From Pontibacter silvestris (lineage in GTDB: Bacteria > Bacteroidota > Bacteroidia > Cytophagales > Hymenobacteraceae): a stretch of DNA of 64,000 bases. Shown here piece by piece: positions 33,804 through 42,664 of the stretch. The position numbers and the translations under genes were made by a program. The notes beneath the pieces are model-generated. The model ran no database searches and had not been told where the DNA came from. It saw nothing but the letters and a program-made list of their open reading frames with translations. The DNA is taken from NCBI RefSeq assembly GCF_020907275.1, contig NZ_JAJJWI010000002.1, forward strand, positions 85,432-149,431. Reading direction: 5' to 3'. Numbering within the stretch: position 1 is the first letter of the stretch; each line of letters opens with the position of its first letter.

Positions 33804-35507
33804 TTAGAAGGCTTTCTGTAGCGCTTGCTTGTACTCAGTAAAAGCTGTTGCATTGGCTTTAGAATCCGTAAATACTTCCAGAATACTGGCTCCTGCATCA
33901 GCAGAGAAAAAGGCTGGTAGTACCTGTATTAAAGCCTCCAATGAGTTGCATGAGCTATAGTGGAGACCAAAGTCTTTTGCCGTATTTTTGGCATTCAGCG
34001 CCTGGTGCGTTTCAAAAAACGGCTCGAGTTCCTGCTGTTGTTTAGGTCCTTCAATTAACCTGAAAATGCCACCGGCGTGGTTATTTAACAGCACAATGCG
34101 TAAGTTTGAGGGTATGTAGTTGTGCCATAAAGCATTACGGTCATAGAAAAATGCCAAGTCTCCGGTAATAATAGTTGTAATACCTGAACTGGTAAGGGCG
34201 CAGCCAACAGCTGTGCTCGTACTACCGTCAATGCCGCTGGTGCCACGGTTAGCAAATACCTGGATTTTTCTTCCTGCCGCAAGACCTATGATATTAGCAT
34301 AACGTACGGTCATGCTATTAGCGAGGTGCAGGCTGCTTTCCTGAGGCAACTGTTGTAGTACTCGTGCCACTACAGTAAGTTCGCTATAAGCTGCTTGGGA
34401 AGTATAGTCAGTTAAGAAGCCAGCTGCTTTATTTTCTAAAGAAGCCCATGCCTGTTTAAAAGCAATATCAGTCCGGACTGTTGCAACTTCAACCATTTTC
34501 TGAAAGAAGCTTACTGGTTCACAACGAACAATTTTAGTTAAAGCCTGGAAGGTATCAGCTACCTGACCGGCAGGCTGCAGGTGCCAGTGCGCCTTTGGCT
34601 TACATTGGCGCAAGTAAAGTTTTAAGCTTTTAGAGATAATAGACTTCCCAAACGTCAGAAGCAGATCCGGCTGTAGTGCTTGTTTTTGTTGCTCATCAGT
34701 ACTAGCCATAAAGACATCCTGATGTCGGATTACTTCCTGGCCTTGATGTAAATTACTGATGATGTCGCCGACTACAACACTGCCTGTTGCTTTTGTAAAA
34801 GAACCTAAGCTTTGTAAAAGTTGCTCCTTAGGGATATCATGACCTGCAACTACAAGTATTCGTTTATAACTTGAAAGCTCTTCCTGTAGCTTTGTTATCT
34901 TATTTCTGCCAAGCTCAAAGAGATTAGGTTCTTCTTCAATAACCTTAACTTTTGCATCAAATTTAATTGTTTCATCAGCGGTTGGATAAAAAGGCTCCCG
35001 AAGTGGTATGTTAATATGTACAGGGCCTGCAGGAAATGCTCCTGCTTCGTTCAAAGCCTCCGAAACCATTCGTTCACTGTGCCACACAGCATCTTTGTGA
35101 GAAAGATCTACCGGAAAACTATAGCTGTTTTTAATATGTCGGCCATATACCTCTTGCTGCCGAATTGTTTGCCCGTCCAGTTGATCAATCCATTCTGGTG
35201 GCCGGTCAGCAGTAAGCACAAGTAAAGGAACCTGCTGAAAAAAAGCCTCGGCAACAGCAGGGGCATAGTTTAGGGCGGCCGTGCCAGAGGTACATACTAT
35301 AACTGTTGGCTTGCCTGTCGTCAGTGCCATGCCTAAGGCAATAAAGGCTGCAGCGCGTTCGTCACTTACTGTTCGTACTTTCAGTTTTGGATGACGTGCA
35401 AAGGCTATGGTCAAAGGGGCGCAGCGGGAACCAGGTGAAAGTACCACATTTTCAACTCCCTTACGGGCACATATCTCAGCTATATTTACAACAGGTTGAA
35501 GTATCAT
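33804..35507 (-). CDS. menD: SEPHCHC synthase MenD
   Basis: Thiamine-diphosphate enzyme that joins 2-oxoglutarate to isochorismate in menaquinone synthesis, 567 residues. Seen: N-terminal VVLSPGSRCAPLTIAFARHP with the conserved SPGSR, SDERAAAFIALGMAL with the catalytic-type Glu, TSGTAALNYAPAVAEAFFQ, LTADRPPEW, and a C-terminal ThDP motif ITGDLAFFYDRNALWHN followed by LNNHAGGIFR. Length is normal for the family. It follows menF on the same strand after a 148-bp gap and ends at its own terminator. Confidence 0.95.
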   Translation of the reverse strand: MILQPVVNIAEICARKGVENVVLSPGSRCAPLTIAFARHPKLKVRTVSDERAAAFIALGMALTTGKPTVIVCTSGTAALNYAPAVAEAFFQQVPLLVLTADRPPEWIDQLDGQTIRQQEVYGRHIKNSYSFPVDLSHKDAVWHSERMVSEALNEAGAFPAGPVHINIPLREPFYPTADETIKFDAKVKVIEEEPNLFELGRNKITKLQEELSSYKRILVVAGHDIPKEQLLQSLGSFTKATGSVVVGDIISNLHQGQEVIRHQDVFMASTDEQQKQALQPDLLLTFGKSIISKSLKLYLRQCKPKAHWHLQPAGQVADTFQALTKIVRCEPVSFFQKMVEVATVRTDIAFKQAWASLENKAAGFLTDYTSQAAYSELTVVARVLQQLPQESSLHLANSMTVRYANIIGLAAGRKIQVFANRGTSGIDGSTSTAVGCALTSSGITTIITGDLAFFYDRNALWHNYIPSNLRIVLLNNHAGGIFRLIEGPKQQQELEPFFETHQALNAKNTAKDFGLHYSSCNSLEALIQVLPAFFSADAGASILEVFTDSKANATAFTEYKQALQKAF

Positions 35508-35655
35508 AAGGTTATATAATTTTGAAAGATCTATTAATGACTAATACTGAACAACAGAAGGTTGTTATAAGTAATCAATGTTAAGCTTCTATATGCTTAA
35601 CCAGCCATAATAATGTTGTAAATATATGTAGTCACCCAAAATGCATTTTTCACCA

Positions 35656-36876
35656 TTAAAATTGTTGTAGAATATGAGCAATCGTCTGCATTTTATGCTG
35701 TGTTTCCTGAAGTTCATTCTGAGGGTCAGACTCAGCCGTAATGCCTGCACCTGCATACAGTATGGCCGTATCAGTAAGTAACTGCATACAGCGTAAATTT
35801 ACGTATATATGAGTGCCATCAGCACTGTTAACAGGACCTAGAAAGCCACTGTAATAGCTGCGGTCATAGCCTTCATTGCACAGGATAAATTGCAGGGCAG
35901 GAGCTTTTGGCAAGCCGCAGACAGCTGAGGTTGGGTGCAGCAACTGTAGCATATCAGAACCTAAGGTCGGGAAGTCTACTTCTTTTAAATCAACTTTAAA
36001 ATCTGTTCGAAGGTGAAGTAAATTGCCTGCCACTATTGTTCTGGGGCCTACCTCACTGTAATCGCGTAGTCGCAGTTTTTTAAAGCAACTCAGGATGTAA
36101 CGCTCAACCATAGCCTGCTCTTCAATCTCTTTCTGGCGCCAGATAGCATTGGCAGTTGAAGCCCCCTCAGCAGCAGGCTGAGTTCCGGCCAAGGCAACAG
36201 TTTTAAACAGCTGGTTTTGGTCAATACTTACCAATATCTCTGGCGAGGCTCCCATCCAGGTGCCGACTTCGGGCACTGACACCAGCGATACAAAAGCACA
36301 ACTGTACGCTTCCTGTAGCGCCTGAAAGGCTGACACCAGTTCGAAGGCTTCCGGTAGTTCCTGCGTATGGTTGCGCGACAGCACAACTTTTTCCATCTTC
36401 TCTGCCCGTATAGCTTCTACAGCTCTGGCAACCGCTTCTGTAAACAGTTCAGGCGAGGAAAGCTGATGTTCGAGATCTTCTAGTGTATGCCACTGCGTTG
36501 CTGGCTTTGACTTTTGCTTGGCAAGTGCATTGTAATATTGCTCTAAGGCATAAACGGGAGCATCTTCCGCTACTTGCAGCCGTCCTTTGGCAGTACTATA
36601 ATACAGATCAGCTTTAATAAAAAGGTTAGCTTCCCTTTCAGATTCATGGAAAGGGCAGAAAAGGAAGCCAAAAGGGCTTTCTTCAAGATGAGGCTGCCCT
36701 GTTCTATAATCAGACGAGAATGAAATACATATATTGATGTCGGAGGAGTTTGGTAACCTCCAGGCAGCCACTGCCAGTCTTTGCGCTATGGCTGCGCCAA
36801 TAATCTGCTGTAATGTAAAGTTCTGAAACTCTGCACCAGTAGCTCTGCCCTTCAGGGCAGCAGATGCCTGTGTCAT
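35656..36876 (-). CDS. menF: isochorismate synthase MenF
   Basis: Converts chorismate to isochorismate, the first step of menaquinone synthesis; 406 residues. The chorismate-binding fold is shown by KMEKVVLSRNHTQELPEAF, GTWMGASPEILV, ALAGTQPAA, HPTSAVCGLPKAPALQFI and YSGFLGPVNSADGTHIYVNLRC. ATG 36876 is chosen; an upstream TTG at 36897 would overlap the thioesterase gene. The thioesterase stops 7 bp upstream of this start, so menI-like and menF are translationally close, and menD follows. Confidence 0.92.
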   Translation of the reverse strand: MTQASAALKGRATGAEFQNFTLQQIIGAAIAQRLAVAAWRLPNSSDINICISFSSDYRTGQPHLEESPFGFLFCPFHESEREANLFIKADLYYSTAKGRLQVAEDAPVYALEQYYNALAKQKSKPATQWHTLEDLEHQLSSPELFTEAVARAVEAIRAEKMEKVVLSRNHTQELPEAFELVSAFQALQEAYSCAFVSLVSVPEVGTWMGASPEILVSIDQNQLFKTVALAGTQPAAEGASTANAIWRQKEIEEQAMVERYILSCFKKLRLRDYSEVGPRTIVAGNLLHLRTDFKVDLKEVDFPTLGSDMLQLLHPTSAVCGLPKAPALQFILCNEGYDRSYYSGFLGPVNSADGTHIYVNLRCMQLLTDTAILYAGAGITAESDPQNELQETQHKMQTIAHILQQF

Positions 36877-36883
36877 ATGTTGT

Positions 36884-37300
36884 TTATTTCTTGTCAATCA
36901 CTGCTACTGTCATACGGCTAATACTAATCAATTCGCCTGACTCATTTGTGATTTTTGTTTCCCAAACCTGCGTGGTGCGGCCAACATGTATGGCATTAGC
37001 TTTACCAAAAACCCAACCTTCACGTATACCACGCACATGGTTGGCATTTATTTCTAAACCAACGCAGGCTTTTTTTGTTAAATCTACCTGAAGTGCGGCT
37101 CCCATGCTGGCAAGAGTCTCCGCCAGTACAACGGAAGCTCCACCATGTAAAAGCCCCATAGGCTGATGTGTACGATGGTCAACAGGCATTTTTCCGCAAA
37201 GGTAGTCATCGCCAAAGTCCGTCAGCTCAATAGCAAGGTGCTCCATCATGGTGTTTTTACACCATTCGTTCAGTGTTTCTAACGTAATATTTTTTTGCAT
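36884..37300 (-). CDS. hotdog-fold thioesterase, MenI-like (DHNA-CoA hydrolase candidate)
   Basis: A 138-residue PaaI-type hotdog protein. The segment GLLHGGASVVLAETLASMGA (about 52-71) is the HGG...E motif, in which Glu is the catalytic residue of MenI/YdiI-type 4HBT-II thioesterases. ATG 37300 is preferred over a TTG at 37309. The position 7 bp before menF makes DHNA-CoA hydrolysis, the step after MenB, the natural role. A general housekeeping acyl-CoA thioesterase remains possible. Confidence 0.85.
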   Translation of the reverse strand: MQKNITLETLNEWCKNTMMEHLAIELTDFGDDYLCGKMPVDHRTHQPMGLLHGGASVVLAETLASMGAALQVDLTKKACVGLEINANHVRGIREGWVFGKANAIHVGRTTQVWETKITNESGELISISRMTVAVIDKK

Positions 37301-37343
37301 AGCCTGCAATGTATATATTAGCAGTTATATTAAAATAAAGAGG

Positions 37344-37374
37344 CAAAAGTAGAAGAAAATTGAGTATTAAGAAA
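37344..37374 (-). promoter_or_regulatory. possible promoter of the menI-like/menF/menD genes
   Basis: On the minus strand TACTTTTG (37351-37344) fits the TAnnTTTG -7 element, and TTTC (37374-37371) lies exactly 19 bases upstream, one base from the TTTG -33 element. It overlaps the first codons of the divergent phosphatase gene. Confidence 0.4.
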
Positions 37375-37992
37375 ATTTACCTGATCCGCCACGGCCAGAC
37401 CGACTATAACTTTCAGGGCATTGTGCAAGGCAGTGGTGTTGACAGCCAGTTAAATGCTACAGGACAGCAGCAAGCTGCTCTTTTTTTTGAGAAATATAAA
37501 TCAGTTCCTTTCAATAAAGTGTATACTTCTGTTTTACAGCGGAGTATACAGTCTGTACAGGGATTTATTGATTTGGGTATACCGCATGAGAAACATGCCG
37601 GACTGAATGAGATAAGCTGGGGCACCCGGGAAGGTGTGCCTATGACGGCAGAAGAAGATGCTTACTATCATGATATTTTGCAGAAGTGGAATGAAGGTGA
37701 GGTCAACCTGCCGATAGAAGGAGGAGAGAGCCCGGAGCAGGTGGCAGCACGGCAAAGGCCTGTTGTAGAGCTTATTTTAAGCAGACCGGAAGAAGAAACA
37801 ATTCTGGTGTGCATGCATGGGCGGGCAATGCGTATTTTACTGTGTGTGCTGCTAAACTACCCGCTGCAGTACATGGACCAGTTTGAGCACCATAATCTGT
37901 GCCTGTACCAACTGGAATATACAGGTAGTATGTTTACTATAAAGAAGCACTGCGACATTGAACATCTGCATGAGATGAATTTAAATGGGTAG
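37360..37992 (+). CDS. histidine phosphatase (phosphoglycerate-mutase-like) family protein
   Basis: A 210-residue phosphatase of the RHG branch. The catalytic LIRHGQTDYN is at residues 8-17, the second Arg is near SVLQRSIQSV, the acid residue near NEISWGTREGV, and the second His in VCMHGRAMRILL. The only start that keeps the RHG motif near the N-terminus is TTG at 37360; an in-frame stop lies just upstream, so a TTG start is likely real. Substrate unknown (sugar phosphates, or a cobalamin or nucleotide phosphate in relatives). Divergent from the men genes. Confidence 0.85.
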   Translation: MSIKKIYLIRHGQTDYNFQGIVQGSGVDSQLNATGQQQAALFFEKYKSVPFNKVYTSVLQRSIQSVQGFIDLGIPHEKHAGLNEISWGTREGVPMTAEEDAYYHDILQKWNEGEVNLPIEGGESPEQVAARQRPVVELILSRPEEETILVCMHGRAMRILLCVLLNYPLQYMDQFEHHNLCLYQLEYTGSMFTIKKHCDIEHLHEMNLNG

Positions 37993-38017
37993 CACAGCAA
38001 CAATTTAAATCATATAG

Positions 38018-38048
38018 TTTGAATAAAATATTTTTCGGTCTAATTTTG
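38018..38048 (+). promoter_or_regulatory. Bacteroidota-type promoter of the pyruvate dehydrogenase E2 gene
   Basis: TTTG (38018-38021), a 19-base spacer, then TAATTTTG (38041-38048) match the known -33 TTTG and -7 TAnnTTTG consensus with standard spacing. Transcription would begin near 38055, leaving a leader of about 40 bases before the ATG at 38096. Confidence 0.65.
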
Positions 38049-38095
38049 GCAGAACAAAAAATCTTTTTGGGCGATAACAACAACACGATATTTAT

Positions 38096-39793
38096 ATGGC
38101 TGAAGTGATACGAATGCCCAAGATGAGCGACACGATGACTGAGGGGGTGATTGCATCTTGGCTTAAGAAAGAAGGCGATAAGGTGAGCTCTGGCGACATC
38201 TTGGCCGAAGTCGAAACCGATAAGGCTACCATGGAGCTGGAGTCTTATGATGATGGTACTCTCCTCTATATTGGTCCGAAAGAGGGCGAAGCTGTACCAG
38301 TTGATGCTCTAATAGCTGTTATAGGCAAAGAAGGAGAAGATATCTCTGGTTTGCTGAATGGCGGTGGCAAAGCTGAGGCAAAACCTGCTGAAGAGAAAAA
38401 AGAAGAACAAAAGCCTGCTGCTAAACAAGAAGCTGCAGCCCCTTCGACTTCTGCAGACTTAAGTAGCATTAAGGCTTCTGTTATACGCATGCCGAAAATG
38501 AGCGACACGATGACTGAAGGTGTACTTGTTTCGTGGCAGAAAAAAGAAGGAGATAAAGTAAGCGCAGGCGACATTTTAGCTGAGGTTGAAACCGACAAAG
38601 CTACTATGGAACTAGAGGCCTACGAAGACGGTACGCTGCTTTATATCGGTGTAAGCGAAGGCGATTCTGTACCAGTTGATGCAGTTATTGCTGTTATTGG
38701 TGAGAAAGGCGCAGATTATAAAGCTTTACTGGAAGGCGGCTCTACAGGAGGTGTGCCTGCTGATGTGGAGCAACGGTCAAGTGAAGAGAACGCCAAATCT
38801 GATCAGAATATACAATCTCGTGCAGAAGATGGCATGCCGAAAGCAATAACAGAGACAACAGTTCCTGGTGCTGACTCTGCGCAAGGAGGTGGAGCTACAG
38901 AAGATGGTGGTCGTATCAAAGCGTCTCCACTGGCTAAGAAAGTAGCGCAGGAAAAAGGCTATAAACTGTCTCAGATTAAAGGTACTGGTGAAGGTGGTCG
39001 TATTGTACTACGCGATGTAGAGAGCTTTACTCCATCTGCAGCACCTCAAGCTGCACCGGCTAAAACGGCAGCACCAGCAACTGCTCCGACTACCATGCCT
39101 GGAGTACCTACTGAAGAGTACGAAGAAGTTAATGTTTCTCAGATGCGTAAGGTAATTGCCCGTCGCCTGTCTGAAAGCTTGTTTACTGCTCCGCACTTCT
39201 TCCTGACTATGTCTATTGATATGGACAAAGCAATGGAAGCCCGTGCCAGCATGAACGAAGTGTCGCCGGTTAAACTCTCCTTCAATGACTTAGTATTAAA
39301 AGCTGCTGCTGTAGCCCTGCGTCAGCATCCGGCAGTTAACTCTTCGTGGTTAGGTGATAAGATCCGTTATAACAAGCACATTAACATTGGAGTTGCTGTT
39401 GCGGTAGAAGAAGGGCTGTTAGTACCAGTAATACGTAACGCAGATTTCAAATCACTTTCTGCTATTTCTGCTGAAGTAAAAGACCTGGGCGGTAAAGCAA
39501 AGAGCAAGAAACTACAGCCAGCTCAAATGGAAGGCAGTACTTTCTCTATATCTAACCTTGGTATGTTCGGCATCGAAGAGTTTACAGCTATCATTAACCC
39601 GCCAAATGCTTGCATTCTGGCTGTGGGTGGTATTTCTCAGGTGCCGGTTGTTAAAAACGGTGAAATCAAAATTGGCAATGTAATGAAAGTTACCTTGTCC
39701 TGCGACCACCGTGTAGTAGACGGCGCTGTAGGATCAGCATTCCTGCAAACATTTAAGAATCTGTTAGAGAACCCAGTGAGAATTCTGGTGTAA
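38096..39793 (+). CDS. pyruvate dehydrogenase E2 (dihydrolipoamide acetyltransferase), two lipoyl domains
   Basis: Core acetyltransferase of the pyruvate dehydrogenase complex, 565 residues. There are two lipoyl domains (1-80 and 128-205) with lipoylated Lys43 and Lys168 in identical ETDKATMELE contexts. Ala/Pro/Lys-rich linkers separate them, a subunit-binding domain (about 282-318, ASPLAKKVAQEKGYKLSQIK) follows, and the C-terminal catalytic domain ends with the LSCDHRVVDGA active site. The near-identical lipoyl repeats point to internal duplication. E1 and E3 are not in the window. A 2-oxoglutarate E2 is less likely because the repeat MPKMSDTMTEG is the pyruvate type. Confidence 0.92.
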   Translation: MAEVIRMPKMSDTMTEGVIASWLKKEGDKVSSGDILAEVETDKATMELESYDDGTLLYIGPKEGEAVPVDALIAVIGKEGEDISGLLNGGGKAEAKPAEEKKEEQKPAAKQEAAAPSTSADLSSIKASVIRMPKMSDTMTEGVLVSWQKKEGDKVSAGDILAEVETDKATMELEAYEDGTLLYIGVSEGDSVPVDAVIAVIGEKGADYKALLEGGSTGGVPADVEQRSSEENAKSDQNIQSRAEDGMPKAITETTVPGADSAQGGGATEDGGRIKASPLAKKVAQEKGYKLSQIKGTGEGGRIVLRDVESFTPSAAPQAAPAKTAAPATAPTTMPGVPTEEYEEVNVSQMRKVIARRLSESLFTAPHFFLTMSIDMDKAMEARASMNEVSPVKLSFNDLVLKAAAVALRQHPAVNSSWLGDKIRYNKHINIGVAVAVEEGLLVPVIRNADFKSLSAISAEVKDLGGKAKSKKLQPAQMEGSTFSISNLGMFGIEEFTAIINPPNACILAVGGISQVPVVKNGEIKIGNVMKVTLSCDHRVVDGAVGSAFLQTFKNLLENPVRILV

Positions 39794-39815
39794 TAGAACC
39801 ATATAATTAAATCAG

Positions 39816-39847
39816 AAAAAGCCTCTTCGGAAACGGAGAGGCTTTTT
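39816..39847 (+). terminator. Rho-independent terminator after E2
   Basis: Stem AAAAAGCCTCTTCG / CGGAGAGGCTTTTT with a short AAA-containing loop and T-run, about 25 bp after the stop codon. One wobble position. Confidence 0.85.
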
Positions 39848-39917
39848 TCTATTTACCATATTTTGATCGGATTACCAGAAAAAAACACAATAAAATAGGC
39901 CTTCTGGTAATTGTCAT

Positions 39918-40880
39918 TTACTTTTTAGAAGAATACTTTTTTATTAAAGCACGGCTTTTAACACCAGATTTCTTTAAGTCTTTGCTTTGCCAGTTACCTG
40001 TAGCGCTGGCACTTGGTAGTAATACAGAGCAGGTTTCATCTTTATCAGACACAGACCAGGTTACCCAGCTTATTTTATTCTTCTCTGCCCAGTCCAGCCA
40101 CTTCTTCCATTCTTTTTCATTTAATGGACCGTCTCCAGTTGCCTCCATGCCTGCTGACTCTGAAATAAAGATAGGCAAGCCTTTGCTTAATGCATAGTCA
40201 CTACGGTCACGGAGCGACTGCTTATGTGTAGCGGCATAAAAGTGAAGGGTATACATAATGTTATCGAAACCCTCAATAGGTGAATCGGCAGCGAGATGGA
40301 TATCCTGATCCCAGTGCGGTGTGCCAACCAGTATAATGTTATCGGGGTCAATAGCTCTGATCGTAGAAATTACTTCCGTAGCATAAGCTTTTACTTCGTC
40401 CCAAGATTCTTCATCAGGTTCGTTAAAGATTTCATAAATCACATGTGGATTATCTCCGTAAGTCTTGGCCATTTCGGTAAAGAATTCTTTAGCCTCCTCC
40501 AGGTTTATATTATGGCTGTGCCAGTCAATGATCACATAGATATTTTCTTTGATGGCACCATCTACTACAGCTTTGATTTTCTCTTTAGACCATTCTGGTT
40601 TTTCGAGGTATCCGCTTGCAGGCTCTACACCCATAGCTGCTCTCACAACAGAAACGCTCCAGTCGCTGCTAAGCCATTTAACCGATTCCTGATTATAAAA
40701 CCTGGGCCAGAAATTATGCCAGCCGTAGCTCATCCCCCGCAAAACAACGGGTTTACCTTTTTCATCTGTTAACTGTGTTCCTTCTACAGATAACTTGCCA
40801 TGAGCTTTTACTGACTGTGCACTGGATGTTAAAGTGCCCCCCATTAAAAGTAAGGCGGCTAGTATTGCTTTCGCTTTCAT
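39918..40880 (-). CDS. secreted glycoside hydrolase family 5 enzyme (cellulase-like)
   Basis: A 320-residue secreted glycosidase with signal peptide MKAKAILAALLLMGGTLTSS-AQ. The GH5 barrel carries the acid/base Glu154 in YEIFNEPDE and the likely nucleophile Glu241 in PIFISESAG, plus VLRGMSYGWHNFWPRFYN and VIIDWHSHN near substrate-binding loops. The layout resembles subfamily 2 endoglucanases. There is no carbohydrate-binding module and no sorting domain; the protein ends in KYSSKK. A beta-1,4-glucanase or related beta-glucanase is probable. It is not clustered with SusCD genes. Confidence 0.88.
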   Translation of the reverse strand: MKAKAILAALLLMGGTLTSSAQSVKAHGKLSVEGTQLTDEKGKPVVLRGMSYGWHNFWPRFYNQESVKWLSSDWSVSVVRAAMGVEPASGYLEKPEWSKEKIKAVVDGAIKENIYVIIDWHSHNINLEEAKEFFTEMAKTYGDNPHVIYEIFNEPDEESWDEVKAYATEVISTIRAIDPDNIILVGTPHWDQDIHLAADSPIEGFDNIMYTLHFYAATHKQSLRDRSDYALSKGLPIFISESAGMEATGDGPLNEKEWKKWLDWAEKNKISWVTWSVSDKDETCSVLLPSASATGNWQSKDLKKSGVKSRALIKKYSSKK

Positions 40881-40986
40881 TAAGTTTAATTAAAATTAAT
40901 AAAGCTTAAATATACAAGCTCTGGCACCTGTTGTTATAATACTAAAAAGTAAAAGCATAGCACATAAGTGACGTGTTAGCTAAAAT

Positions 40987-41014
40987 GCTCACAGGTCTAA
41001 AAGACACTGTGAGC
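40987..41014 (-). terminator. probable terminator of the unknown secreted gene
   Basis: GCTCACAG and GTCT pair with AGAC and CTGTGAGC (one bulged base, AAA loop), 29 bp beyond the stop codon at 41043. Confidence 0.5.
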
Positions 41015-41042
41015 GCTAAGAAAGAAAGAAAAACAACAACAA

Positions 41043-41648
41043 CTACAGAGGATCTCTTATAACTATAGGAGGTTTATTCTTTAAAATGTAAATGTATTTG
41101 TCATCGTGAATTCTAAAGTAGTCTATCCGGAAGTGCTTGTCTTTGAAAGCTACGTTGCCCTCCATATCATAGAATGTCATATCCCGTGGTTTCTCCAAAA
41201 AAGCATCTACTCTTTTTCGGAGTTTCTTTTTACTCTTTTTAGAGAAGTTAAATTTGGTAACATTTTCTAACACAGGAACATATACAAGTACTAACCTGCC
41301 TCCTACATAGGAATAAAATGGAGGGTATACATAATCTGCAGCTTCTTTTTTTATGCTCACTAATGAGGGGGCAATATAATACCTAGTTAATGTGTCACCT
41401 TCGAGATTACCTCCAGCGTATAGTCTTACATAACCTAGTCCTTTTGCAAAGAAGTTCTCGGTAAACACCTTATCAGTCGTAGTCGTGTCTGGTTCTCTGT
41501 TAACTTCGTCCTGAATTAGTTTTTCCATCTCCTTAACAAGAAATGTGTCTTTTATAGTTATGTACTGAATCTCCATTAATTCTCTTTTCTGGCCAAAGGC
41601 TGAGAACACTAAGAGGGAAAAGATAAAGAAAGAAGCTAAGTATTTCAT
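41043..41648 (-). CDS. secreted protein of unknown function
   Basis: A 201-residue protein with a signal peptide (YLASFFIFSLLVFSAFGQ) and no motif I recognise. The mature part is rich in aromatic residues and Lys (FNFSKKSKKKLRKRVDAF), with regularly spaced YxY and VxV strands, so a beta-rich fold is likely. It stands alone between the GH5 gene and hslV. The upstream region is AT-rich. Confidence 0.65.
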   Translation of the reverse strand: MKYLASFFIFSLLVFSAFGQKRELMEIQYITIKDTFLVKEMEKLIQDEVNREPDTTTTDKVFTENFFAKGLGYVRLYAGGNLEGDTLTRYYIAPSLVSIKKEAADYVYPPFYSYVGGRLVLVYVPVLENVTKFNFSKKSKKKLRKRVDAFLEKPRDMTFYDMEGNVAFKDKHFRIDYFRIHDDKYIYILKNKPPIVIRDPL

Positions 41649-41917
41649 ATAATTTCTCTTATTGAAGGAAATAGCTTTATCAGCTCAGTATTTAGGAAAT
41701 CTTCTTTTTAGGAAACCATTTTGTTTAAAGCAACTTAGGTAACCGCTACAAATTAAAAATACATAATTATTTTTAATAACTATTACTTTATTTACGCCAA
41801 TTTGGCACACTCACCACCTCTGGCTTTTTCTTTGATTAAGTATAGCTTTAAAGACAAGGAGCAACTCGTTGAAACCAACAAATACTCCTTTTTATACAGG
41901 AAACAAAACTCAGACAC

Positions 41918-42460
41918 ATGACCAAAATAAGATCAACGACAGTGTGTGGTATTTACCACAACGGAGAAGTAGCACTGGGAGCCGACGGACAGGCCACCAT
42001 GGACAAGCACATTGCTAAAAGCAACGTAAAAAAAATACGAAAGCTGCTGGATGGTAAAATAGTTACAGGTTTTGCTGGTTCTACGGCAGATGCTTTTACG
42101 CTGCTGGAGCGCTTCGAAGAGAAACTGAATTCCTATAACAGCAATATGAAACGTGCTGCCATTGAACTAGCAAAGGACTGGCGCAAAGACCAGTACCTAC
42201 GCAAGCTGGAGGCAATGATGGTGGTTGCTAACAAAGAGGAACTGCTTATTATTTCAGGTACTGGTGATGTACTGGAGCCGGATAATCAGATTGCTGCCAT
42301 TGGCTCAGGCAGTATGTATGCTCATGCTGCTGCGCTGGCGCTTAAAAAGCATGCGCCACACCTGACTGCTGAAGAAATGGTACGTGAAGCGCTTAATATT
42401 GCGGCTGATATCTGCATCTATACTAACCATAACCTTATTATCGAGAAGCCTGCACAATAG
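41918..42460 (+). CDS. hslV: ATP-dependent protease peptidase subunit HslV
   Basis: Proteolytic core of the HslUV protease, 180 residues. A six-residue propeptide (MTKIRS) precedes the N-terminal nucleophile pair Thr7-Thr8 that align with the TT of mature HslV. ADGQATMDKHIAKSNVKKIRKL and FAGSTADAFTLLERFEEKL are diagnostic. The partner ATPase gene hslU is not adjacent here, unlike in Proteobacteria, but separate loci are common in Bacteroidota. It is followed about 200 bp later by the deoxyhypusine-synthase-like gene. Confidence 0.95.
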   Translation: MTKIRSTTVCGIYHNGEVALGADGQATMDKHIAKSNVKKIRKLLDGKIVTGFAGSTADAFTLLERFEEKLNSYNSNMKRAAIELAKDWRKDQYLRKLEAMMVVANKEELLIISGTGDVLEPDNQIAAIGSGSMYAHAAALALKKHAPHLTAEEMVREALNIAADICIYTNHNLIIEKPAQ

Positions 42461-42664
42461 CCTAAAATTATGACGGGCTATTGGAATTTTTTAGCACAAT
42501 AGTTGTTCTAACTCTGAAATAAGGATGATATTCTGACAAAGGAATTCGCCAGCACAACTGGTTTGAACTGCTGCAGTTTATGCTCCGTAAAGTAATAAAT
42601 CATATTAATTCATAACTTGCGGACTCAAGCTGTCCTGATAGGGGCAGGCTTTAAACCAACAAAC

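Noticed and set aside
40296..40772. 158-codon plus-strand frame opposite the GH5 gene
   Set aside because: The minus strand has a signal peptide and both catalytic Glu residues of GH5; the plus frame has no motif and lies wholly inside it.
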